Below, piece by piece: positions 21,447-40,000 of a DNA stretch of 64,000 nucleotides. Origin of the DNA: Mesomycoplasma conjunctivae (GTDB lineage Bacteria > Bacillota_I > Bacilli_A > Mycoplasmatales > Metamycoplasmataceae); NCBI RefSeq assembly GCF_000026765.1, contig NC_012806.1:453743-517742 (forward strand), in the 5' to 3' direction. The translations under genes were made by a program, and so were the position numbers. The notes beneath the pieces were generated by a model. It was not told where the DNA came from. It searched no databases and was given only the letters and a program-made list of their open reading frames with translations. Numbering within the stretch: the first letter of the stretch is position 1; each line of letters starts with the position of its first letter.

Positions 21447-23094
21447 ATTTATCCTGATAAGTGGGTGCATCTAAAAATTTAATATTTTGCTTGTTAATTT
21501 TACTAGGGTAAAATTTTTCAATCTCATCTTTGAGATTGTAATTTGCAGTTATTAAAGGAATACCCCCCGAAATTGGTATGTAGGTGTTCAAGTTATCGTA
21601 ATATTGTTTATCATTTTTGATATTTGGATCATAAAAATTGTTGATTAGACCAAAAGCATTTACAAATTGCAACTCACCTTTTGTATCAAAAATGGCACTT
21701 CCACTTGCTCCTGGGCCGTTATTGGCGTAAAAATAAATTGCTAATTGAGTAATATCACCTGGGCTTGGAGCACTATAAATACCTTTAAAATGATTTTTTA
21801 AAGGTGTCCCATAAGGTCAAAAAAGTGCAATTAATTCTTTATAATTAATACTTTGTTGTTTGTAAAAAGTATTAGCAATTTTTACTGGTGGATTTTGTGA
21901 TATTTTTATTCAAAAACTTACAAGTTTTTGATAAGTTTGAAGAAAATTATCAATTATCGGTTTTATTCTTGAATTTGTGGTAATAAATTCTTGTAAATCA
22001 GAGTTATTATTTTGATAAAAGCTTGCAAGCTGATTTATATCTTCTAGAAATTTACTTCACTTAAAATAAAAAATTGCTATGTCCACATTAAAATTTTTAA
22101 AATTGGCTGGAATTTGAAAATATTTGTTAAAGAAGTTGAAAAAGAATATTTCTTGCTGCTTTTCATCTAATTTAACTCTATTAGAACCTGGGACAACATT
22201 ATCAAATGATAATAATTTTTTCTTTTGTTTGGAAGTCAGAAAATCTTTTACAAAAAATAGCGATAAAAGATCGTTGCTTTTAACACTGTAACTCTGCCCA
22301 TTATCATATCATTGCATAAAATTGCCAACACTAACATTTCAAAACCTAGCATTTGCACTACTAATTTTTTTGTAGTTAACTTTGTGTGTATCTAAAACAT
22401 GATTATTTGTTAAAAAAAGAGCTTTTTCTGAGTTAATATCTAACACACTGGCAGTTCCATTTAAAAATTTAATATTTCTTTGAAAAATATTTTCATATTT
22501 TTGATCAGCTAATTCCTTGTTTTTGAAACCAACATAGGGCAAGGGAAATAATTCGTGATGACTTTTAACATCTAGCAAGGTACCCTTTTGGTTTAAAATT
22601 TTTTTCTTATTTTCAGAAGTATCCAAAATGATTGATTCTGGGTTATCGATATTTAGATTATAAACAAAAAGATTGCTATTTTTAGAACCTAAAAAAAAGT
22701 CATTATTTTCTTTGACAGCAAAATTAGAGTTAATATCAATGTTAAATTTTTGATATTCAGTAGGGAATAAAATCTTTTTGTTTTCAACTTCTTTTAAATC
22801 TTTATTAGTTATAGGTGAAAAAAATGCTTCAATATTGCCAAATTTGGAATTTGCTTCCTGCTCTAAATTGTCAAGTAGATTTTTGCCAGTAATATTTAAT
22901 TGGAATTTATGATCCTCATTATTTGTATTTTTATTAAGTTGATTAGTAAAAATGGCTTTAAAACTAAAGTCATTTTTTAAATCTTTGTTTTTTGCAGTGA
23001 TTTTGTTGTATCAAAAGTAGCCGCCTGCAACAAAGCTTGTAGCAGCAAGCGCTGAGGCTAGCAAAATTATAATTAGTATTTTTTTTCTCTTCAT
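21445..23094 (-). CDS. DUF31/MIP-type serine protease
   Basis: A 549-residue protein starting with a basic stretch and one hydrophobic helix (KRKKILIIILASALAATSFVAGGYF), so it is anchored outside the cell or exported. A chymotrypsin-like triad can be read: His232 in ALFLTNNHVLDT, Asp338 in NVDIAIFYF, Ser464 in GPGASGSAIFD. These are the motifs of the mycoplasma DUF31 family, which includes MIP, the immunoglobulin protease that works with the antibody-binding MIB in M. mycoides. No MIB-like gene is recognised next to it, so the target is not certain. Several tryptophans are TGA. It lies downstream of a same-strand surface protein, separated by a small terminator-like hairpin. Confidence 0.8.
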
Positions 23095-23178
23095 AACACT
23101 TCTTCATATTTTTATAAGATATGAAATAAGGTTATATTTAATTAACAAATTATCATTTAAATCCTTGAAAAATAATTA

Positions 23179-23203
23179 GTTAAAAACAACCTTATTTTTA
23201 AGG
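23179..23203 (-). terminator. Small terminator after the minus-strand surface protein
   Basis: On the minus strand CCTTA-AAAA-TAAGG (23190-23203) is followed by a T-rich stretch just after the stop codon. The stem is short (five pairs), so read-through into the protease gene is possible. Confidence 0.4.
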
Positions 23204-23208
23204 ATTGA

Positions 23209-26200
23209 TTAATCTTTAGGAAAATCTTTGTTGCGAGCAAAACCTAAAAAGTTAAGTTTGAAAATCGAAATTCACTGATTTCCCAAACTAGTATCAAAAC
23301 TTATTTTGATACGTTTAACTCGATCTTTAATATTCATGCGATAAACTACTCGATCTGAATTTGTAAACGGTGTTGACTGATGTTCACCAGTAATAGTTTT
23401 TTCTTCATCATTAATATTTGTATAAGTGATAGTGATATATTTTTTTCATCAATCTTTTCGTTCAAAAGGAACATATCTGCCATCTTTAAAAAATTGAAAT
23501 TCTAATTGATGAACATAGACTCCATAAGGAAAGGATCTAACATTTTGGGGAATTAGATGAAAATCAACAGTTTTCCCAGGTCCTGGATTATCTTTATATC
23601 AATAGTCATTATTTTTACGTAGAACATCACTTGGTGCATATCTTTTACCTCAATATCAAGAAGCAGTTGTTGAACCAAAACCTCAAATTTTGCTAGCATT
23701 TGGATCTGCATTTAGATTTACAAAGTTGAACTGTAAAGGATTAGCTTTTAAATCGAAGCTATTTCCCATGTATGAAATTTGATATTTTGGCTCTAAAATT
23801 CCCTGAAAGAGATTTTTTACTTGAATTTCTGCATTAACTGGAAATTTAAAATTAGTTTTTAGATATTCATTTAGTTTTTCATCTTTAATATCTGCTGCCA
23901 TTTTTCAATTGTTAATACGTCAAAAATCTTTTCATACTTTGTTAATTTTTTCTTTAAGATCGAAAAGATCCTCGAAAGTATGTTCGGATGTAAAGTTGGA
24001 TAAATCTAATTCAAATTTATTTTTAGTTGTTGATGGAAGCTTGTTTTTGGTTTTATCTTGTCAATAAAAATCTACCAATTTATATTTAGCAGTTTTTAAA
24101 TTTTTAACTTGATCACTACTAAATTTAGCAATTACCTCATAAATATTATTGGAAGTGGTACTGCTATCTTGAGAAAAATTAGTTACTTGAGGAGTTTTCT
24201 TGATTTCAATTTGATTTGCAAAAAAGTTAACATGTTTGTCATCAATTTGATACTTAATATTTAAACCATTTTTTAGTTTTATTAAATCAAAATCTGATTT
24301 TATATTAAAAGAAATTGTCCCTTTTTGAGAATCATAGTTTGAGTTATTCACAAGTTTAAAATCATTTTGAAAACTAAAACTATCTGGAAAATTAATTTGA
24401 GTTTTTTCAAAAAAATTAAGGTTGTTTTCTTTTACAATACCCACATAATTAATATGATATTTCTGGTTTATATCAATATCTAGTATTTCAAATTCAAGAT
24501 ATTTTTTACCTTCTTTTTCAACAACATAACCAGTATATAATCTGCCTTGCCCAGGATTTTGCTCAGTTGATAATTTAATTTCTGTTCATTCATTAACATT
24601 GATTGAATTGGCAACATCAACAAATGGGATACTAATTTTTGTGTTATTAAAAGAATCGTTTGTATAGATAACTTTTGAATCTTTTAAAATATTTCTTGCA
24701 ACAATTGAAAAACTTTGCTCTTGATCAACTTGTTGTGAAGGCTGAGAACCAGAGTCAATAATTTTAATTTCGCTTAATGAATAAACTTTATTTTCATGAT
24801 TTAAATCAATTGTAGTTTTATATTCTCTTTGTCCTTGCTGAATTGCAATTTCAGAAGTGCTAGCTTGATCATTTTGACCATCTTTAAAAATAAGTTTTAT
24901 TTTTTTATTTTGATATTTTGTTAGATCATTATCATTAATAAAGTTTATTTTTAGTGACCGGTTTTTAGTAAAAGGCTTTTCACTGAAATCATCGATATTG
25001 AAACCTAAAAGATTATTTTGTGTTTCAAATTTAAATTTAGTAGCATCTTTATTTTCAAAAAATGAGTGTAAAGTAGCACCTACTTGATAGTCTTTTCAAG
25101 CTTTTTGTGGTTTATTAGCAAAAGCTAGAGTTTCGAGATAGTATTCAGTTTTGCTATCAAGATTGTTTAATTGAAAATCTAGTTCCCATTTTTGATTATT
25201 TTTAGTTAATAAAACTTGTGCTTGCGCACTTTTTTGATCAGAGTTATTTGTTTTGCTTTTAAAAATGGCAATAATTTGTTGGTTCTCGCTAAACACACTC
25301 TCTTTTGAAGTAAAACTAATTTTTAGTTTAGCAGAATTTGAAGTTATCTCAGAAGTGTTTAAATTATCATCTAGGTTAATATCAAAGTTTTGGTATGGAA
25401 GCTCAATATTATTATTTAGTGATTTTGCTAAAATAATTTTTGAGTCTTGAGGATTAAATCCATCAATTTTTAATAACCGATTTGAAGGTATGTTATCAAA
25501 TTGAAAATCTATTTTTGAATCATTTTGTAGAAATGATTTAGATTCAAAAAATTCACTTTCATCATTTTGATTTACTAGTTTAATTTTTAAGTTAGAGTTT
25601 AAATTTATAGGATTTATGAGCTCTAAACCTAATTTTAAATTGTTATTATTAAGAGTTGTTTTATAAATGTTTTGCACAACTGAGACATCGTTGACAATTC
25701 GTAAATTATTGTCAATATCAATGCTAATTGTGTTACTAAAATTATCACGAATATGTAATTTTTTTGCAACTAAATTAGCATTCTTTTTATTGGTAATCAA
25801 TTTTAGCTTAGCTTCAAAATTAGTATCTTCTGTTTCCAACTCCGCAGTACTATCGCCTTCAAGATAACTAGCTTTTACTTGTGCTTTTGATAAATCTAGG
25901 TGTTTATAATCAATATCAAAAATAAAATTATTTTCTTTATCAATTCAATAATTATTAATAATAATTTTATTGTTAACAATTAAATTTGAATTTTCTGTTG
26001 ATTTTCAAATTATACTATCACTATTGTCGATTGGTTTTTCAGATTTAATTACTTTGATTTCTTTTAGGAAAAATTCTTGATTTATTTTTGCTGGCAAAGC
26101 AAAATTCACAAGAAATTGATTGTTTCTATTTATAGGCCTAGATACAACTTTGGCATCACCATTATCATTGGCAAATGTTAGTTCAATTTGATCATCAGAT

Positions 26201-27253
26201 TCAAACAAATCATTGCCACCATTAAGCTCAAAACTACCTTTAATTTTGGTTAAATCATCACTTTCTAATTGTTGAAAATTTGTAATATTTATTGCATTAT
26301 CATGAACAACAAAAATATAATTTTCATCAAAATTTTGATTAGTTGTTAAATTAGTTACTTTTTTCAAAATATATTTTTTATTATTTTCCAAATTAGCATT
26401 GAATTTATAAGTTTGAAAAGTGCTATCAAAACTATCAAGTCTTGCTTTTATAATTTGATTTTGGTCTTCAAAATCTACTATTTCTAGTTCAATATTTTGG
26501 TTAGCAAAGTCATTATTATTGTTGAAAATAACATTAATTTTCTGATCATTTTTATTATAAAAAAAGTGAATCAATCAACTGATTTTTCTCTATAAAATCA
26601 ATGGAATTTTCTGAAAAAGTTAAATTAATATTAGCAATGCTAATAGTTTGTAAATCATCTTTTTTAGAACTTTTATATTGGTAAAGTTCTACTAATTTAT
26701 AGCTTTTATCCAATTGCAGACTTTTATAATTGAGTATTTCAGAGCTACCATATTTGTCAACATTTATATCTTTTTCAATTCTTGATCCATCAGTTGCTTC
26801 AAGTATTAATTTTACTTTAGTATTGCTAGTTAAAAAGCGATTAAATTCCAATTTGGATGTCGAAGGATTTCATCTAAGATTATCAAATTTGGGCGCTTGT
26901 TGAAAATCAGCGTTAAAAAGCTTAGTTACTCCAGCATTGATTTGCACAACTGCTCAGTTGGAGCTACCTGGATTTTCTAGCTCAAGTTGTCCTTTTCCAT
27001 CGACTAGAATCAATTTATTCTTTTTTGATTTATCTTTGTTTTCAAATTTTACTATCACTTTTTTGTTAAAGACTTTTGGATTTTGAAAATTAAAGATAAT
27101 TTTTACTTCACCATCTTTGTCATAAGTATACTTATAATTACCTTGATTTCTGTTGTAGATAATACCAACAGTTGCACCCACTACTGAAAGTGTAACAAGT
27201 CCTACGACTGTAAATAAGATAATTTTACTTCTTTTTTTATTATTAGTTTTCAT
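23209..27253 (-). CDS. Anchored surface protein with beta-sandwich repeats and jelly-roll-like C-terminus (frameshifted as sequenced)
   Basis: It starts after AAAGGG with a basic stretch and one hydrophobic helix (RSKIILFTVVGLVTLSVVGATVGI). The body consists of repeated beta-rich modules with alternating hydrophobics and lines such as TSNSAKLKISFTSKES, similar in style to the giant repeat proteins in this window. The last 150 residues (WGFGSTTASWYWGKRYAPSDVL ... RVKRIKISFDTSLGNQWISIFKLNFLGF) look like a discoidin/F5-8C or galactose-binding jelly roll: paired Trp residues early and a 'wIsI-ExxxLG'-like ending. Host glycan binding is a guess from that. The first frame stops at 26555-26557; the downstream part is in another frame. 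Removing one A from the plus-strand A7 (26559-26565) restores about 1347 residues. Confidence 0.7.
26559..26565 (-). other. Homopolymer frameshift site (T7 in coding sense) in the surface protein
   Basis: The upstream frame reads ...KNQLIDSLFL and stops. With six T it reads ...QLIDSLFYNKNDQKINVIF and stays open to the C-terminus. A change in the nearby T5 on the plus strand (about 26583-26587) could repair it equally well, so the exact site is less certain than at the other four. Confidence 0.65.
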
Positions 27254-27381
27254 ACTATTTTTCCCTTTAAGTAAAATAATGAGTAATATTTTAATATCTT
27301 TTTGAATTATTCAAATTTATTTTTTGTTTTAAATTAAGAAATAGGTTAATAATTTTAAAAAAATCTTTAATAGTAATATAA

Positions 27382-27387
27382 TATAAT
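27382..27387 (+). promoter_or_regulatory. apt promoter -10 box; leaderless transcript likely
   Basis: TATAAT at 27382-27387 places the expected transcription start at or within a base or two of the apt ATG (27394). No Shine-Dalgarno fits between them. Confidence 0.55.
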
Positions 27388-27393
27388 TAAGTT

Positions 27394-27906
27394 ATGAAAA
27401 TCAAACTTGAAAATTACATAAGAGATGTACCTAATTTTCCAAAAGAAGGAATTCTTTTTAAAGATATTTCACCATTATTAGCAGATGGGCATGCACTTAA
27501 TTATACCATTGTTGAAATGGCAAATTTAGTAAAAGATGCAGATGTTATTGTCGGACCTGATGCTCGTGGCTTCCTTTTTGGAACTCCAACAGCTGCATTT
27601 TTATCAAAACCCTTTATCATGGTAAGAAAAGCAGGTAAATTACCAGGTGAAGTTGAACAATATTCCTACGATTTAGAGTATGGTTCAGCAGTACTTGAGA
27701 TTCAAAAAAACATGATCAAACCAGGTCAAAAAGTTGCTATAGTTGACGATGTCTTAGCAACTGGTGGCACATTAAAAGCGATTGTAAAAATGGTGGAAGA
27801 CCAAGGAGCAGTTGTCTCAAAAGTTGTCTTTTTATTGGAGCTAGAAGCACTCAATGGTAGAGAATTACTAAAAAATTATGATGTTAGCTCCTTAATAAAA
27901 GTTTAG
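27394..27906 (+). CDS. apt: Adenine phosphoribosyltransferase
   Basis: A 170-residue purine salvage enzyme making AMP from adenine and PRPP in the cytoplasm. It has normal family length. It opens with the apt pattern IRDVPNFPKEGILFKDISPLL and has GPDARGFLFG, RKAGKLPGEVEQYSYDLEYGS and the PRPP-binding motif VAIVDDVLATGGT. Mycoplasmas cannot make purines, so this is a core gene. It separates the accessory surface genes from the tmRNA. The -10 box is so close that the mRNA is probably leaderless. Confidence 0.95.
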   Translation: MKIKLENYIRDVPNFPKEGILFKDISPLLADGHALNYTIVEMANLVKDADVIVGPDARGFLFGTPTAAFLSKPFIMVRKAGKLPGEVEQYSYDLEYGSAVLEIQKNMIKPGQKVAIVDDVLATGGTLKAIVKMVEDQGAVVSKVVFLLELEALNGRELLKNYDVSSLIKV

Positions 27907-28018
27907 TTTTTTTAAAAAAATATCATATATTTTTCCTTGAAATAAATTCAAAGATTTTTTCATTATAATTTAAAACTAAAAAAATAAAAATTATTATATA
28001 AACAAACTTATTTTGTGG

Positions 28019-28024
28019 TAAAAT
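28019..28024 (+). promoter_or_regulatory. tmRNA promoter -10 box
   Basis: TAAAAT at 28019-28024, preceded by TGTGG, lies 15 bases before the mature 5' end of the tmRNA. Confidence 0.5.
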
Positions 28025-28038
28025 TTGTTTTGTTATTT

Positions 28039-28431
28039 GGGGGTGTACTGGCTTTGACAGGTACAACAAGATATAGCAAGGCAGTGGTGTGGTTACCTTA
28101 AATACCAATATTTTCTTAAATGCAAACAAAAAAGAAGACAAAGCTGTGGATGTAAATCTATTAGCAAGTCAATCATTTAACTCAAATCTAGCATTCGCTT
28201 AATATTTTGAAGCTAGTGGAAGTTGTTTAATCTTGTGTAACAAACTTTCTCATATAACAAGATCGCTTTAATAATTCTATTTTATTATATAAGGTTAAAT
28301 TTTTTAAAATAGTTAATTAGATTTACTTTTTGTAGTTTTAGTAGTTTAATTAAAAACAAAAAACTAATAAACTGTAGACTTATATATGCTTTTGTATGTG
28401 GACCGGGGTTCGACTCCCCGCATCTCCACCA
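28039..28431 (+). ncRNA. ssrA: Transfer-messenger RNA
   Basis: The acceptor stem GGGGGTG (28039-28045) pairs with CATCTCC (28421-28427), ending in encoded ACCA. The T-arm (CCGGGGTTCGACTCCCCG) and the GGCTTTGACAG segment after the acceptor stem are typical. The tag frame starts at GCA 28122 and ends at TAA (28200-28202). It encodes 26 residues beginning ANKKEDKAVDV and ending NSNLAFA. The long tag with an AFA end is usual for mycoplasmas, whose Lon or FtsH takes over tagged proteins. Confidence 0.95.
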
Positions 28432-28435
28432 TATC

Positions 28436-28468
28436 AAAAAAATCTGGCTAAACCAGATTTTTTTGTTT
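28436..28468 (+). terminator. tmRNA terminator
   Basis: AAAAAAATCTGG (28436-28447), loop CTAAA, CCAGATTTTTTT (28453-28464). Confidence 0.9.
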
Positions 28469-28534
28469 TTTAATTATGAAATTGGCAAATTAACAAATTA
28501 ATTGCCAATTTTTCTTTTAATTATTATATTTTGG

Positions 28535-28540
28535 TATAAT
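28535..28540 (+). promoter_or_regulatory. Promoter of the Rho-N-like membrane protein gene
   Basis: TATAAT directly preceded by TTGG, giving an extended -10 style box, 34 bases before the ATG and ahead of a perfect AAGGAGG. Confidence 0.6.
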
Positions 28541-28573
28541 TAAAGAGAATTAAAGTAAAGCAAGGAGGAAAGT

Positions 28574-29428
28574 ATGTTTTATACCAACCCATTCCAACCA
28601 AAAAAACAACCTACTATGGAGCAATTGTGAGTAAATGAAAAAAGCAAATATCGTATTTGAATTTTTCTTTTTCCTGCAATACTTGCAACTATTTTTATTT
28701 TATCAATTGCAAACATAATTGTTCTAACAGCAGGAGTAGATGCAAGTGATGTTTTCAAACATCAATATAAAAACACTTTAATTTTATCTAACATTGTAAC
28801 AATACTTTTATTATCAATATCGATAACATATTATACTATTTCTATTTTTAACTCATACAAAGAGAAAAATTTTCTCAACATTGGACAAAGATCAATAGGA
28901 ATTTCTTTTTTTGCGTTTTTAACTAATTTGACATCAATATTAACAAGTTTTAGTCAAATAATTATTTCTTCAAATAAAGCAGATTTTGATTTTAACTATA
29001 ATGCAATTTTAGTGATTTGAATTATAATTGTCGCAGCAACAATAACAGAAATTTTTTCTTTAAGACAAGTTTTAAAAATTAAGAGTTTATTTTTGGTTTC
29101 ATATCAATCTGAATTGGTTGAAAAGCAAATTGAAGACATCCGTAAAAATCCAGAAAAATATCAAGACATTTTAAATATGTTTGGTCCACAAATGGCACAA
29201 AATTTTGCAAATCAAAGCCAAAAAACTAACCAACAAGAAGACAATAGTCAAGAAAATAAAGCAGAAACAACAACTAGTTCTAAAGAACAGGAAATTCATA
29301 AAAAAATTAGTAATTTATCTATTAAAGAACTTCATGAATTAGCACAAAAATTAGAAATTTCAAGCTATTATGAAATGAAACCTGATGAGTTAATTAAAAT
29401 TATTGTTAAGATTTTAGCTTCTGAATAA
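28574..29428 (+). CDS. Four-helix membrane protein with Rho-N/SAP-like cytoplasmic tail
   Basis: A 284-residue protein with AAGGAGG (28562-28568) before the ATG. Four hydrophobic segments are visible at roughly residues 28-53, 68-91, 107-131 and 143-161. Then comes a charged, Gln/Asn-rich linker and a C-terminal module of about 40 residues (KKISNLSIKELHELAQKLEIS...MKPDELIKIIVKIL). This last part matches the helix pattern of the Rho N-terminal/SAP-like domain (LkeLAkxLgIxxxxxMkKdELI). In other proteins that domain binds nucleic acid. A membrane-tethered nucleic-acid-binding role is possible but not shown. It is monocistronic with its own terminator. Confidence 0.7.
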
Positions 29429-29463
29429 GAATATAATTCACCTTTAAATTCAAATAGACAAGC

Positions 29464-29491
29464 AAAATGCAATAAGAGTATTATTATACTA

Positions 29492-29510
<19 letters not shown>
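29464..29510 (+). terminator. Terminator (ATGCAAC type) overlapping the start of giant protein 1
   Basis: AAAATGCAA (29464-29472) pairs with TTGCATTTT (29495-29503), with a nested AGTAT/ATACT stem in the loop and a T8 run. The first possible ATG of the next large frame (29492) lies inside it. Confidence 0.85.
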
Positions 29511-37051
<7,541 letters not shown>

Positions 37052-37084
37052 AAAACTAAAAAATACTAACAAAGGAGATAAATA

Positions 37085-40000
37085 ATGAAAAAAATCTCAA
37101 AAACTAAAAAAAGAGCTCTTGCCCTAGTTTTTGTCGGCCTCATGGGCCTCTCTTTTGGAACACTGCTGATCATTCCTTATTTATTAAGGAATTGATCAGC
37201 GCTGCAATACAGAGTCATCGATTTATCATCGCAAATTAGCGATGATAAATTAAAAGTTGATTTTAGCTTTAGTGACCAAGATAGTTATAAGCTTGACTAT
37301 CAACCTCTTGATGTCTATATTTATAGTGATAGCAAACAAAGCAAGCAAATTGGGAAAGCAATTGCTACCTATGATGATTTTCGTCATGGATATACCTTTG
37401 TTAGTGATATGCAGCAACTCTCTGCGGGAAACCGTTATTATTTTGCCATCAAACAACAAAGTGAATATGCCTCTCGTTTTGGAGCAAAAAAATATTTTGG
37501 CTTTGGTGAGCATGTTAGCAATTTTGTTAATATTCCCGCCGCTGTTAACAACATTAATTTTTCTAAAATTAATGAACATAGTGCTCTCGTGCGTATCAAT
37601 TTTGCTGATGAGATTAAATCATTAGAGGGCAAAACTGTTGCTCTTGAGTACTACTATTTACCAAAAGATGTTGATGCAAAAACTGTTGATAAAGCTCAAC
37701 AGCGGGGAATCATTACCTCTTATGTCGATGCTGCCAAAGTTGAAAATGGCCATGCCGATTTTCAACTTAACAATTTAGCATCTGATGTTGCCTATTATGT
37801 CGCTGGTGTCAAACTAGTCGAAGCCGACAATGCCTCAGTTGAGTTAGCACCAAAAATTATGCAAGATGTCAAAATGGAGCACGACTATGCTTTTGCGACA
37901 CAAGCCATTGATTTGACCATTGGTTCAATTTCGAGCACAGATGAGATCAATTTTGGGAAAAAAATTGTTGTCAATTTTAATCCTTTACCACTGCTCTCCA
38001 AATTAAATGGGCGTCTTGTTGAGCTCAAATATAAAAATTTGCTCACCAATGAAATTCACTCTGTTGTTACTCATTTAGAAAACAATGTAGCAACTTATAA
38101 TTTGACAATTAATGGCAAAAATAAAATTGATTTGGGCTCCAGTTATCAAATTATTAGTGCCAATGTTAGTGGTGCAAATATTAATTTTGCTCCAAATGCC
38201 CTCAAAGAATTTCATACTCAAAATGGCATTGTTGATCTTGAGTCAAAAATTGGTGCTACTGAAGCACAAATCAATGTTACAATTGCCTCTGTTGACCACG
38301 TTTTGGGCTCTGAGGTCAATTTGGCAATCAACCCAGTTTCAGCCAAAGCGCTCAAAGCTAATTTGGTACACCTCAAAGATAATTTATACCAAGCCAGCTT
38401 CGACGTCTCTGGACTAGTTAACGATAAAGACTACACCATTGATCGTCTTTATTTGAGCCAATTACCACAAAATTCGATTTTTGCCAACAATATTGGCAAT
38501 GATTATCGGCAAATTGCTTGATCATTGCCGCTTGATAATCCAAGAGTAGAAAAGCGCAATTTCCACTCTGGAATTAGTGATCTTTCGGCATTTTTAAAAA
38601 CTATCCCCGCAGTTAGTGCCAATAAAGTCGTCATCAATGCCGGCTTTGATGAGACAAGTGCTTATTTAAATAATAAAGCACTCCGTTTTGTCTACCGTCA
38701 AGAAGGCTCTCCCACTAAATTATATAGTGAGGCCGCCATTGCTCTTGGAAACTCAATAAGTGTTGATATTGAGCAATTTAACTTCGGTCAAAAATATATC
38801 ATTGAAGGCCTCGAGCTTGTTGACCAACCAGACATTTTGGTAAAATTGCTCTATGATCCAACTCCAAGTGGACCTTTTAAACTAAAAGAAAATGAATTTT
38901 ATACAAAAGCTCGAGTTGATGAGATCAGCTTTAGCGACATCAAAGAAACTAGTGCTAAAGTTAAGCTGCACATTTTAAGCGCTAGTGAGCAATGAGCAAA
39001 TCAAGTTGACAAGGTGGCCCTTGCTTATGGGAGTGCACCAGGGGTGGTCTCTTTTTCCAAAACTATTGATTTTAATGGAAATTCATTACAAAAAGATGAA
39101 AGCGGATTTAGTTTAGAATTTGAGCTTGACAAGCTTGATCGGCGTACTGATTACTACATTGGTGATTTAATTTTTGGTAAATTAAATCCACTTTTTAGTG
39201 GTGACAATATCGTTGCACTCAACAAACATTTTCGCACTACTTTTGCTAATGCAAAGGTTTTAACAAGTGACTTTTTTGCCGTTAGTCAAAATAGTGCCAC
39301 CGTCGAAATTCGCTTTAATCCCGACACTGATGCTTATTTAGATGGTCAAAAATTTGCTCTTAAAATTAAGAAAAATGATGGTCAGGAACTAGAGCTTGGC
39401 GAAGCGACTGTCGAGCACTCTAGTCTACGAGTGAATTTGGGCAACCTCGATCCAGGAAGCAAGTACGAAGTTGTTGGTCTTGTTTATAAAGAACCGGGAG
39501 CAGGTGTTACTACTTCAGAAGAAGACAAAGCTGAATTTGCAAAAATTAAATTTAATTTAGATGATATTCAAAATAAAAGCGATGTTTTCTACACCGAACC
39601 AAGTGTGGAGAGTATCAGCCAAGAAGAAAATAAAGAAGAATCTGTTAAAATTAATATTGGCCTTAGCTTAAAAAATCCTAATTATCAAACAAAAGCTAAT
39701 AATATTAAATTAGTTTTCCGTAATAAAGAAACTGGTCTTGTTCAAGAAGCAAACGGAACTTTTGATCAAACTAAAAACCAGGTAAGCTTTAATATTACAG
39801 GGTTAGAAAAATTATCTCACTATCACATTGAAGCGCTGACCATTGATCAACAAAATATTCCTTTTAATGCAAATATTCAAGACAGCTCTAAAGACTTTTC
39901 AACAGTTGCAACTACTGCAACGGTGATAAAAGTCGAACAAACCAGCAAGACTACAAGCAGCATCGGGGCAACAATTGCTTTTGATCCAACAAAAGATGCT

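Noticed and set aside
23209-27253. The surface protein as the missing MIB partner of the protease
   Set aside because: It shows beta-sandwich repeats and a jelly-roll-like end, and I see no MIB-type motifs; the link is only by neighbourhood.
27923-28141. A minus-strand frame of 72 codons
   Set aside because: It lies across the tmRNA promoter and 5' domain and has no protein-like features.
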